A stretch of 64,000 bases of DNA, taken from positions 1 to 64,000 of the forward strand of contig NZ_SADR02000013.1 in the NCBI RefSeq assembly GCF_004010325.2, read 5' to 3'. Positions 8,693 to 16,380 of the stretch are shown here, in pieces (the stretch's first letter is position 1; every line of letters begins with the position of its first letter). A program made the position numbers and the translations under genes. This DNA is from Mesorhizobium sp. M00.F.Ca.ET.216.01.1.1 (lineage in GTDB: Bacteria > Pseudomonadota > Alphaproteobacteria > Rhizobiales > Rhizobiaceae). Below the pieces are notes generated by a model. That model ran no database searches. It saw nothing but the letters and a program-made list of their open reading frames with translations, and had not been told where the DNA came from.

Positions 8693-9738
8693 CACGCCGT
8701 CTCCGCAAGCTCTTGCGATTCCGAGATCAGGAGGCGGTCGAAGTAGGCGATCGTCTGCGCAAGGCCGTCGGATAGTGGAATCTTCGGCTGCCAATCCAAT
8801 TCGCCCATAGCGAGCGAGATGTCGGGCCGACGCTGGCGCGGGTCATCGACCGGCAGCGGACGGTGCACGATCCTGGAGCGCGAGCCGGTCAGAGCGATCA
8901 CTCGCTCGGCCAGTTCCCGAACGGTGAATTCTTCGGGATTGCCCAGGTTGACGGGACCGGTGAACGACGGCGGCGAAGCCATCAGCCGGACGAAACCGTC
9001 GATCAGGTCGTCGACGAAGCAGAACGAGCGGGTCTGCGAACCATCGCCGTAGATGGTTATGTCGTTGCCTTTCAGCGCCTGGACGATGAAGTTCGATACT
9101 ACGCGTCCGTCGTCGGGTCGCATCCGGGGACCATATGTGTTGAATATCCGGGCGACCTTGATCTCGACGCGGTGCTGTTGATGGAAATCGAAGAACATCG
9201 TTTCGGCGCAACGCTTGCCTTCGTCGTAGCAAGAGCGCGGACCAACCGGATTGACGTTGCCCCAATAGGATTCGGGCTGCGGATGAACGTGCGGATCGCC
9301 GTAGATTTCGGAGGTCGAAGCCTGGAAGATCTTTATGCCGCGCGTCTTGGCCAGTTCGAGAAGATTTAGCGCGCCGAGCACGCTGGTCCTCATAGTCTGG
9401 ATGGGATCGGCCTGGTAGTCAGGCGGCGATGCTGGGCAGGCGAGATTGTAGATTTCGTCGACGTCGATAGTCAGAGGCAAAGAGACGTCGTGCCGGACGA
9501 CCTTGAAGTTCGGCCTGCGTCTCAGGTGGTCGAGATTGCGGATACGGCCTGTCGTGAAATTGTCGACGCACAGCACCTCGTGGCCCTGGCCGAGCAACCT
9601 CTCGCACAAATGTGATCCAAGAAAACCTGCGCCGCCAGTGACAAGAATACGTCGAGCTGCCCCATCTTGGCGCAACAAGCGCAAGCCGCTCGAGGCATCT
9701 CCAGCAGGGCGCCCATGTATTTCCGGTAAACTATTCAT
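8692..9738 (-). CDS. uxs: UDP-glucuronate decarboxylase (UDP-xylose synthase)
   Basis: The 348-residue SDR converts UDP-glucuronate to UDP-xylose. Seen are GGAGFLGSHLCERLL, NLACPASPPDYQADPI, STSEIYGDPHVHPQ, RSCYDEGKRCAE (Tyr-x3-Lys) and RIFNTYGPRMRPDDGRVVSNF, which together are diagnostic of the UXS group rather than dTDP-glucose dehydratases. ATG 9738 is used; GTG 9750 is possible. It is the first gene of the seven-gene minus-strand operon and lies divergent from the CuxR-like regulator. Confidence 0.92.
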   Translation of the reverse strand: MNSLPEIHGRPAGDASSGLRLLRQDGAARRILVTGGAGFLGSHLCERLLGQGHEVLCVDNFTTGRIRNLDHLRRRPNFKVVRHDVSLPLTIDVDEIYNLACPASPPDYQADPIQTMRTSVLGALNLLELAKTRGIKIFQASTSEIYGDPHVHPQPESYWGNVNPVGPRSCYDEGKRCAETMFFDFHQQHRVEIKVARIFNTYGPRMRPDDGRVVSNFIVQALKGNDITIYGDGSQTRSFCFVDDLIDGFVRLMASPPSFTGPVNLGNPEEFTVRELAERVIALTGSRSRIVHRPLPVDDPRQRRPDISLAMGELDWQPKIPLSDGLAQTIAYFDRLLISESQELAETA

Positions 9739-9877
9739 CGCCCGATCCACAAATAATAGTCTTTGTTATATCCAAAGAAATGCTGCGTCAGCTCGGCGTC
9801 GCGGAACGCCTATTGCGGTGTTGCGCAACAGTGCCGAGTGTTTAGCCAGAGATTTCTTTTTAAGAGGAGAAATTCTA

Positions 9878-9928
9878 ATGGTTAACCGCCACGTATTTCC
9901 CTTCCAGCCATATCTTCTATATGTGTAG
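9878..9928 (+). CDS. 16-codon leader-type ORF with strong ribosome site
   Basis: AAGAGGAGAAATTCTA stands directly before an ATG that opens MVNRHVFPFQPYLLYV and then TAG. The ribosome site is better than that of most genes in the window. An intrinsic terminator follows 84 bases later and the CuxR-like gene starts 182 bases later. The peptide may be a leader that controls read-through, or a short functional peptide; the sequence alone cannot decide. Confidence 0.5.
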   Translation: MVNRHVFPFQPYLLYV

Positions 9929-10011
9929 GGCTGGCGATTGTCGTTAGCGCGGTATCCAGAATCTTATCCTGGAATACATATATTGAGGTAGTTTAGCATG
10001 ACCGCATGTTC

Positions 10012-10047
10012 ACAAGCCTTGTGATCCTCTCAAGGCTTGTCATTTTT
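10012..10047 (+). terminator. Intrinsic terminator or attenuator upstream of the cuxR-like gene
   Basis: A perfect 10-bp stem (ACAAGCCTTG at 10012-10021 with CAAGGCTTGT at 10031-10040) with a 9-base loop is followed by CATTTTT. The T-run is only on the plus strand, so the transcript that would end here is the one carrying the 16-codon ORF. Confidence 0.75.
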
Positions 10048-10109
10048 CCAAGCACACAACATAATTGGACTTGGCGGTGGGTTGTCGGAATTGAATACGA
10101 CAGCGTTTG

Positions 10110-11261
10110 ATGGACCCGCGCAAGAACTCAGACGGCACGTCCAAAATCGCGCGACCGCTAGGGCGCGAACAACGCCGTTGGCCGCGCTTGCCCTCATCCG
10201 AAGCAGAGGTGCCCGACCCGCAAGATCCACCGGCACTCGTTCCGTTGTCTTTTTCCACCCGTGACCTAGTGCGGGAAGACCAGTTCGGGGCTTGGCAAAC
10301 CCTTTTGGCGCCACTCGTTGACGTTAGGTTGCCGGATGGCGTCTTTCCGAGCGACGGTTTTCCCGCCGACCACACCGCCTGGAACCTGGGCAGTATGCTC
10401 ATTGTTCAGCAGCGCGCTCCGGCCCATAGCTACATCCGTTCGGACACTAAACTCCGATCCAGTTCGATCGATCACTGGTACGTTGCCCTGCTGCGTACAG
10501 GTCGAGCTTGGACAGAGGTCGATGGCCGGGTTGCGCTAGGCAAGCCTGGTACGATGGAGCTTAGATCGCTTGGCCATCCGTTTCGCGGACGGACGACTGA
10601 ATCTGAAAGCCTCTTCCTTTACCTGCCTCGTGAACTTTTTGAACACTCGGCAGCGGCGCTGGATGCGAAGAACAATTCAACCCTGTCAGGGAACGTCGCC
10701 AACCTCCTCATCGACTACATAAGTGGAATAGAGGCGAGGTTGCACGCTCTCAGTGCTAACGATCTTCCCCGTATCGTGCATGCGACGCGTGACATGATCA
10801 TGGCCTGTTTTTCACCGTCGAAAGATCAAACTGCAGTGGCAGAGCATCTGGCAGGGGTAGCCTTGATGGAGCGGGCCCGCCGATACATTCAAGGCAATCT
10901 CGACGCAATCGACCTGACACCCGACACGGTGTGCCGAGCGCTCGGCATCTCACGTACCCGCCTTTATCAGCTGTTCGAGCCAAATGGTGGGGTCAGCCAT
11001 TATATTCAAAGACGACGTCTCCTGACGGCTCATGCCGCGCTGAGCGACCCGGAGGAAACTCGCCGCATCATTGATATTGCTGAAGCTGTCGGGTTCAACT
11101 CGGCGGCTAATTTTAGCCGCGCGTTCAGCAAGGAGTTCGGCTACAGCCCGCGTGAAGCTCGCAACGCGATGGCGATGCCTCGTTTCGTTCACTCGATCTC
11201 TGCTTTTGAGCGAGACACGCCCCATTCTTTTGAGGATTGGCTCAAAATGCTCGGAAGTTGA
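10110..11261 (+). CDS. cuxR: AraC-type transcriptional activator, CuxR-like
   Basis: The 383-residue protein has a C-terminal AraC double helix-turn-helix (about 285-375, with VCRALGISRTRLYQLF and FNSAANFSRAFSKEFGYSPREAR) and an N-terminal beta-rich effector domain. Close to the N-terminus it reads REQRR (residues 19-23), an RxxxR motif like the one used for c-di-GMP binding in CuxR of Sinorhizobium, the AraC-like activator of the uxs/uxe polysaccharide cluster. It stands divergent from uxs, as I recall for cuxR. The RxxxR argues for this early start (ATG 10110, or TTG 10107) although no good ribosome site is visible. Orthology is inferred from motif and position. Confidence 0.75.
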   Translation: MDPRKNSDGTSKIARPLGREQRRWPRLPSSEAEVPDPQDPPALVPLSFSTRDLVREDQFGAWQTLLAPLVDVRLPDGVFPSDGFPADHTAWNLGSMLIVQQRAPAHSYIRSDTKLRSSSIDHWYVALLRTGRAWTEVDGRVALGKPGTMELRSLGHPFRGRTTESESLFLYLPRELFEHSAAALDAKNNSTLSGNVANLLIDYISGIEARLHALSANDLPRIVHATRDMIMACFSPSKDQTAVAEHLAGVALMERARRYIQGNLDAIDLTPDTVCRALGISRTRLYQLFEPNGGVSHYIQRRRLLTAHAALSDPEETRRIIDIAEAVGFNSAANFSRAFSKEFGYSPREARNAMAMPRFVHSISAFERDTPHSFEDWLKMLGS

Positions 11262-11288
11262 TCCAAACCGGCATGACGGTATAAGCAG

Positions 11289-11627
11289 TCAATCGATTAG
11301 AAATGTCAGAGCTGGGTGCAGCTTCTTTAGGTTTGGTAAAGATTTCGATTGCCAAGGAACCTCCGAAGTTCCGCGGACAATAAATTTTACATCTGGATTC
11401 TTACGGATCTCAATTGTAAATTTTGCTAGAAGATTAATTCCAGAGGAATTTAGAAATTCAAGATCCCTAAGGTCAAGTGTAATAGAGGTAGGCTTTGAAT
11501 AAAGTACACTTGTCATCAAAGACAGAACTGGTTTATAATCTTTAGAGTCCGCCAGCCGCATTACTCCATCAAAATAGATATCGCTACCCTCATTCCAAAC
11601 CCGATAGTCTTCCGTTTTTATTTCCAT
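11289..11627 (-). CDS. STAS-domain anti-sigma-antagonist-like protein
   Basis: The 112-residue protein is a single STAS domain. TLDLRDLEFLNSSGINLLAKF carries the phospho-acceptor position (Ser61/Ser62) at the usual place in SpoIIAA-like switches. It resembles the small group annotated as slr1659-type regulators. It starts eight bases after its probable kinase partner (11636-12205) and ends the operon. Base composition is clearly more AT-rich than in the neighbours. Its output target is unknown, as no sigma factor lies nearby. Confidence 0.8.
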   Translation of the reverse strand: MEIKTEDYRVWNEGSDIYFDGVMRLADSKDYKPVLSLMTSVLYSKPTSITLDLRDLEFLNSSGINLLAKFTIEIRKNPDVKFIVRGTSEVPWQSKSLPNLKKLHPALTFLID

Positions 11628-11635
11628 GAGCAGTC

Positions 11636-12205
11636 CTACCCCATTTCGCTACGAGCGTTTGAGACTGGAATGGAAGCGTATGCTTCCACCCAGACCCGAT
11701 CGTTTTCTTCGGTCGGGCTGAAGATCCAAGCCAGACGCGCCCCATAATCACTCATCAAAGTGAGCAATCCAAGACCGGACTGCGTGGCTTCGGAGTCAGC
11801 AGCATTCGCCTCAATTCGCTGAATCAGCAGTTCGCCCGGATCCCCGACGGTAATCTCGGAAAGGAGGTTCTGAAACTCAGAAGCGATGTCGTCGACCGCG
11901 AGGTTCGACACCTTGACCTTGAAACTCTCCGAATCGATGGACGCTTCGATCAGAACCTCGCCTGGCGCGCGGAACTTCATCGCATTCTCCACGAGCTCGT
12001 TGACCAGATATCCGATGCTGTGCCGCACCTCCTTGTAGTCGTTGCGCGACGCCTGGAAGCGAAGAGCGAAAAGGTCGGCGATGAAGTCTGAAGTCGTAGC
12101 GCAGTGATGCCAGCTCAGTTCGAGCGGACCGTCGAACAGTCGCACGCGGCTCACGCTGTCTCTCATACCTATCGCAATATCAGCCGGCCCAAATAGAGTA
12201 GTCAT
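11636..12205 (-). CDS. GHKL ATPase-type (anti-sigma / serine kinase-like) regulator
   Basis: The 189-residue protein shows an N-box, LVNELVENAMKF (about 67-78), and later GLGLLTLMSDYG, fitting a HATPase fold of the RsbW/SpoIIAB kind and the group annotated as slr1658-type regulators. Such proteins phosphorylate a STAS partner and bind a target depending on that state. It lies between the PP2C phosphatase (4-base gap) and the STAS protein (8-base gap), the three parts of a partner switch. Kinase activity is inferred. Confidence 0.75.
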   Translation of the reverse strand: MTTLFGPADIAIGMRDSVSRVRLFDGPLELSWHHCATTSDFIADLFALRFQASRNDYKEVRHSIGYLVNELVENAMKFRAPGEVLIEASIDSESFKVKVSNLAVDDIASEFQNLLSEITVGDPGELLIQRIEANAADSEATQSGLGLLTLMSDYGARLAWIFSPTEENDRVWVEAYASIPVSNARSEMG

Positions 12206-12209
12206 TTCT

Positions 12210-14579
12210 TCACCTGTGCTTCATGACCAGTAGAGTGATATCGTCGTGAATTTTCCGGGATCCGATATACGCCATGAGATCGTCGACAATTCCGCTTTTG
12301 ATCTCCTCGGCGGTCCGGCCATGCCGCAGGCGTGCGCTTTCGCAGAGGCGATTCAAGCCAAATAGCTTTCCGTCTGAACCCGTGGCTTCGGTCACCCCGT
12401 CTGTGTGAAGCACAATCACATCGCCGCTATCGAAACGGATATCGCGGGTCGCGACAAATGGCGAGATGTCTCGTTCGAGGCCGACAGGTAGACCCAAGTC
12501 CAGTGTTTCGATGCGCTCGACTTCTCCGTCAGCCCGAATGACCAGCACGTCCTCATGTTGGCCCGACAGGATCACGCGCTCGTTTTCAAAGTCGAGGAAC
12601 GCCAGTGACAGAGACTTATCGGAATTTGTACGCTCTATGTTCTTGAATATCGCGCGGTTGAGCCGATCAAGAAATCGGCGCGGGTCGCCTTCGCCTGTCT
12701 CCAGCAGAGCGCGTGCGACAGATTGGACCATCAACATCAGCACGCCGCTCTCCAGTCCATGGCCGGTTACATCGCCGATGCCGATTTTTACGCGCGACCC
12801 ATTCTGAAGGACGTCATAGTAGTCGCCGCCCACCTCATCGGCTGGTCGCATATAGGCCGCAATCTCGAGCGAGGTGATTGCCTCGAGTTCGTGAGGTTTT
12901 GGCAGTACCATCATCTGGATCTGGCGCGCGACGTCGAGTTCTGCGCCAAGGCGCACGTTTTCATCCCGCAGTTTGTCGTTCAGCTCCAGAATTTCCTCAT
13001 TTGCGTGTTCGAGCTCTTGGGTGCGCTCATCGACCAGCTGTTCGAGATTTTCTGTATGAAAGCTGATCTGCTCTGCCATTCGGTTGAATGCGGTGCCGAC
13101 CTCTCCAACTTCGTCGCGAGTCGGAATGTCGACGCGGACCGAATAGTCTTTCGCCTGCAGCCGCTTTGCAGCGCTAGCGAGCGAACTGAGGCCCGCAGTG
13201 ATGCGCTTGGATATGCCGAAGACCGCCGCGAAGACGATCACAAGCGAAACGAGGATCGCGATGATCTGGTAAGTTATGATTCGGCTAGTTGCGCGGGAAA
13301 TGCTCTGCTGCGCCGCAAGCAGGGAGGCGTAGATTTCCCGCTCGGGGACGACCATGCCGATCGACATCGCTTCGCGCCGCACCGGTCCCCTACTTCCCGG
13401 CTCTGCGCTCCACAGGTTTGTCGGCTTTAATTTCTTGAGAACAACGACGTAAGGAACGCTTCCCACTTGCTGGTCGAGATTGATGTGCTGAACGATGCCA
13501 TCATTGTCCTGGCCCAAAGGCAGCGCAGCGATAGCTGGCTGCCGACTTTTGCGAAGGGATCGGTCGAATACGGACGGCTCCGAGTTTTTGATGCCAAGCG
13601 TCTTCTCGCCGTCCGGTGAGACCGCGAGGACATTGCCGTTCGACATGGCAAGGAACGCAAAACCGGTATCGGCAATCCTCACGCTCTCGACGATGTCGGC
13701 CATCTGATCGAGCGTCAGGTCCGCTCCGACCACTCCGGAGATATCCTTGCGGTCCTTCGTCCACACTGGGTGAAAGAAGCTGACGATTAGCTTCCCGGTG
13801 ACGCCGTCCATGTAGGGCGACAACGTGGTGATGTCACCGCTGACGGGCCTGCTCGAAGGGTCCTTGATCCACTCTTGCCAATCTTCGTAGAGATCGGGAA
13901 AGAAAAAGTCCCACCAGTTGGTCTGGTTGTGGCCGGGGTAAACACGATCAAACGTGGCACCCTGGTTTGTATAAGGCGTCGAGCGCAGGATCGGAGCTCT
14001 CTTCGGTCCCATATAATAGACTTGCAGCTTTCGGGTGCCGGCTGCCTGGACGGCAGGACCGAAGATGTTGAAGGCCGTGCTGTCACGCACTTCGGCGGCA
14101 ACATCCGGCGGCAATTTCCGGCTGGCATCGAGGAGATAACCCCAGACGGTCACCGCTGACGCCTCGCCAGGCTGGTTCTGCCACCAGTCGCTGGCGGAAT
14201 TGTAAGCGAGCGAAGTGGAAAAGGACGGATCCTGCTCGAGCACCTCGCCGAGCGCTGTCTTGACCTGCGGGTGATCGACCAAACTCTGCATCGAGCCTGC
14301 GAGGATGTCGACCTCCGTGTGGATGCGGTCGATCAGCAGATTGGTCCGCTCTGCCGTACTCTCCGCGTACTTCTGCAGGTATTCGCTGGTGGCCTTGGTC
14401 AGGCCAACGCCAACCTGTTGTGTTGCGTCATTCGACAGACGGTTGACGTTCCAGATGGCGATACCACCGCCGATCATCAGATCGAAGAGGACGGCGCCGC
14501 CGACTATGAGCAGGAATTTGGCACGGAAACTGTTGAGCCTTAGGACAGGCCGAGAAGGCGGAAGAGCCGAGTCGGTCAT
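12210..14579 (-). CDS. Membrane SpoIIE/RsbU-type PP2C phosphatase with sensor and HAMP
   Basis: The 789-residue protein starts with a membrane helix (about 19-42) and continues with a large periplasmic Cache-like sensor (about 45-420). A second helix (about 430-455), a HAMP domain, a short coiled coil with a LEQLVDERTQELEHANEEI stretch, and a C-terminal SpoIIE domain follow. The latter opens with LDVARQIQMMVLPKP and includes GGDYYDV, GIGDVTGHGLESG and HTDGVTEA (metal-binding Asp residues). It should dephosphorylate one or both STAS proteins in response to an external signal. Its start overlaps the methyltransferase stop by four bases. Confidence 0.9.
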   Translation of the reverse strand: MTDSALPPSRPVLRLNSFRAKFLLIVGGAVLFDLMIGGGIAIWNVNRLSNDATQQVGVGLTKATSEYLQKYAESTAERTNLLIDRIHTEVDILAGSMQSLVDHPQVKTALGEVLEQDPSFSTSLAYNSASDWWQNQPGEASAVTVWGYLLDASRKLPPDVAAEVRDSTAFNIFGPAVQAAGTRKLQVYYMGPKRAPILRSTPYTNQGATFDRVYPGHNQTNWWDFFFPDLYEDWQEWIKDPSSRPVSGDITTLSPYMDGVTGKLIVSFFHPVWTKDRKDISGVVGADLTLDQMADIVESVRIADTGFAFLAMSNGNVLAVSPDGEKTLGIKNSEPSVFDRSLRKSRQPAIAALPLGQDNDGIVQHINLDQQVGSVPYVVVLKKLKPTNLWSAEPGSRGPVRREAMSIGMVVPEREIYASLLAAQQSISRATSRIITYQIIAILVSLVIVFAAVFGISKRITAGLSSLASAAKRLQAKDYSVRVDIPTRDEVGEVGTAFNRMAEQISFHTENLEQLVDERTQELEHANEEILELNDKLRDENVRLGAELDVARQIQMMVLPKPHELEAITSLEIAAYMRPADEVGGDYYDVLQNGSRVKIGIGDVTGHGLESGVLMLMVQSVARALLETGEGDPRRFLDRLNRAIFKNIERTNSDKSLSLAFLDFENERVILSGQHEDVLVIRADGEVERIETLDLGLPVGLERDISPFVATRDIRFDSGDVIVLHTDGVTEATGSDGKLFGLNRLCESARLRHGRTAEEIKSGIVDDLMAYIGSRKIHDDITLLVMKHR

Positions 14580-15760
14580 AGCGGCTTTCGCCCCGAGGCG
14601 ACCCAGATCGGCCAGCCCGCATAACCCTTCGGGTGGAGAGCCGCGAAGATATGGTCCTGGAAGCCCCGTCGGAACCGCTTGATAAATTCTGGACGGTCAC
14701 CGCGTTGCTGGGCCATCTCACCGGCAAACGTGTCCTCCCATGATTGCACGACGTCGGCGAACTCCTGAGGATCGCCGTCGAGATTTGTCACCATGAAGGA
14801 TTCGCCTCGAATGTCCTCGAACCCTGCCTCGACCAGGCAGCGGCGGTTCTTTGGGCCCAATTCGAGGTCCATTTCGAAGTGAGCGAAGAGCTTGGAGAGT
14901 TCGTTATAGGTCCACTGGATGGTTTCGCTGCGGGGCTCGCCAAGACAATGCGATATTTTTTCATTCGTGATGTATACGCGTCCGCCCGGTTTGCATATGC
15001 GGTAGAGCTCCTTGAGGATGAGCTCCGGCCGGTTGAAGATTTGCAGCGAGTGTCGGCATGTGACGAGGTCAAACTGGTCGTCCTCGAGCAGCATCGCGGC
15101 TGCATCGCCATACGTATATTCAATCCCGCGGATGTCGAAGTCCGCTGCTATTTGCCGAGCATAGGCAAGGCTCGACTTGGAATGGTCGAGAGCGACGATC
15201 CGTGACGGTTGGAATTCCTTCTGCACGAGCACGGCGAAGTCACCGATCCCACAGCAAATATCAGCCATCGTAATGCCGGATCGCATGCCGTGCCGCGGCA
15301 ATATCGCGCGCTCGTGACGCCACGTCATATTTGTCTGGGTGCGCAGGATCGGGATGAACCCGCCTTCTTCGAGGAAGCTCTGCCCAGGGTAGAACGCACT
15401 GTCATATTGCTCGACCGTGATGGTTGGCTCGACGTGGCTCAAGCGACCGAATTTTCGCGTCGTCCAGCCGACAACGCTCGATGTGATGATCACGAATTTA
15501 AGGTCCGGTCGCACGCGGCAAGCGTCGATAATCACCCGTGCGAACGCGTGGAACGCGGTGTTGTTCATTTGGGCGAGCCGCTTGACGTTCACGTAGAGAA
15601 TACCGCGCACACGGTCGATGGAGTCCTTCAGCAGAGCAAGGCTAGGTGCAAGCTCTTCGATCGTCTGTGGCCGCACGGACCCGGAAATCGAGAACTCCTG
15701 ATTGTTGGGATCATATTGCGCTTTGAAGCGCGTCAAAGGGCCATGCGCGAAGAGGCTCAA
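14576..15760 (-). CDS. STAS-like domain fused to SAM-dependent methyltransferase
   Basis: Residues 1 to about 125 align in pattern with the STAS protein at 11289: PDLKFVIITSSVVGW parallels PDVKFIVRGTSEVPW. At the phospho-acceptor site it reads QMNNTAF where the partner has FLNSSGI, so classical serine phosphorylation may be lost. Residues from about 160 form a class I methyltransferase with motif I MADICCGIGDFAVL, ALDHSKSS and a C-terminal part resembling UbiE-type enzymes. The methyl acceptor is unknown. Four-base overlaps on both sides tie it tightly to the phosphatase and to the GHKL-like gene upstream. Confidence 0.8.
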   Translation of the reverse strand: MSLFAHGPLTRFKAQYDPNNQEFSISGSVRPQTIEELAPSLALLKDSIDRVRGILYVNVKRLAQMNNTAFHAFARVIIDACRVRPDLKFVIITSSVVGWTTRKFGRLSHVEPTITVEQYDSAFYPGQSFLEEGGFIPILRTQTNMTWRHERAILPRHGMRSGITMADICCGIGDFAVLVQKEFQPSRIVALDHSKSSLAYARQIAADFDIRGIEYTYGDAAAMLLEDDQFDLVTCRHSLQIFNRPELILKELYRICKPGGRVYITNEKISHCLGEPRSETIQWTYNELSKLFAHFEMDLELGPKNRRCLVEAGFEDIRGESFMVTNLDGDPQEFADVVQSWEDTFAGEMAQQRGDRPEFIKRFRRGFQDHIFAALHPKGYAGWPIWVASGRKPL

Positions 15761-16284
15761 TTTGCCAGACCTCCAAATGGAAGATCCACGACAAGCGTGA
15801 CGGTGTCGGCATCAACCGCCTCGAGGCGAAGCGTTGCATTGTAATCGACAGCCAATTCTAGAAGCACCATGTCTCGGCTTGGCGCGACATCTCCTGACAA
15901 CGAAACGAGATATCGCTCCTGGGCACCGGCGCCTTGGGTCTGCGATATCGCATATTCGTAGAACTGCTGCTCTTCTGGAGTGCAGGGGAACGTTAACTCG
16001 ATCCTGTCCGTCTCCCCGTCACGGGATACCCTGCAAGCGAGGACGCCTGCGGGATGTCGCGTTCGGAAAGCGACCTCCAGTAATTCATTGAACGCTGATG
16101 AATACAAATTGGAATATAGCACCGAATCCGGGCGATTATGGCTGACCGTGCGTGCCAAGTAATTTGAGATATAGGCGCAGTGCCTCCACTCAGAGATAAA
16201 CGAGTTGAATTCAATATCAAACTCGATCATCTTGCAAAATGAGGTCTCAATTACATTGTTCTGCGAGGTGACATTTCTAGGCAT
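15757..16284 (-). CDS. GHKL-like regulator with degenerate N-box
   Basis: The 175-residue protein resembles the kinase-like protein at 11636 in size and layout. Its N-box equivalent, AFNELLEVAF (about 64-73), keeps N-E but has Glu where the second Asn of NELVENA should be. ATP binding may therefore be weakened or lost, leaving a binding partner for the STAS domain of the next gene. It heads the operon and overlaps the methyltransferase gene by four bases. Assignment rests on pattern and position. Confidence 0.6.
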   Translation of the reverse strand: MPRNVTSQNNVIETSFCKMIEFDIEFNSFISEWRHCAYISNYLARTVSHNRPDSVLYSNLYSSAFNELLEVAFRTRHPAGVLACRVSRDGETDRIELTFPCTPEEQQFYEYAISQTQGAGAQERYLVSLSGDVAPSRDMVLLELAVDYNATLRLEAVDADTVTLVVDLPFGGLAN

Positions 16285-16380
16285 GCTCTATCCTGCTGTC
16301 TGTCATGGGGCCACAGAGAATACTCAAACAAGCGTTCGACTGATCTCGCTTTGGCTCGGAGCGGGCCGATGGGCTGAACA

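Larger units (their letters stand above)
9739..10109. promoter_or_regulatory. uxs / cuxR-like intergenic control region
   Basis: The 371 bases between the divergent genes contain no long gene. They are AT-richer than the surroundings and hold a 16-codon ORF with a strong ribosome site and an intrinsic terminator, both on the plus strand and described separately. Promoters for both transcription units must lie here. Confidence 0.6.

Noticed and set aside
9503..9928. 141-codon plus-strand frame covering the uxs 5' end
   Set aside because: Most of it is antisense to uxs. Only its last 16 codons, which have their own ribosome site and ATG, were kept as a leader ORF.
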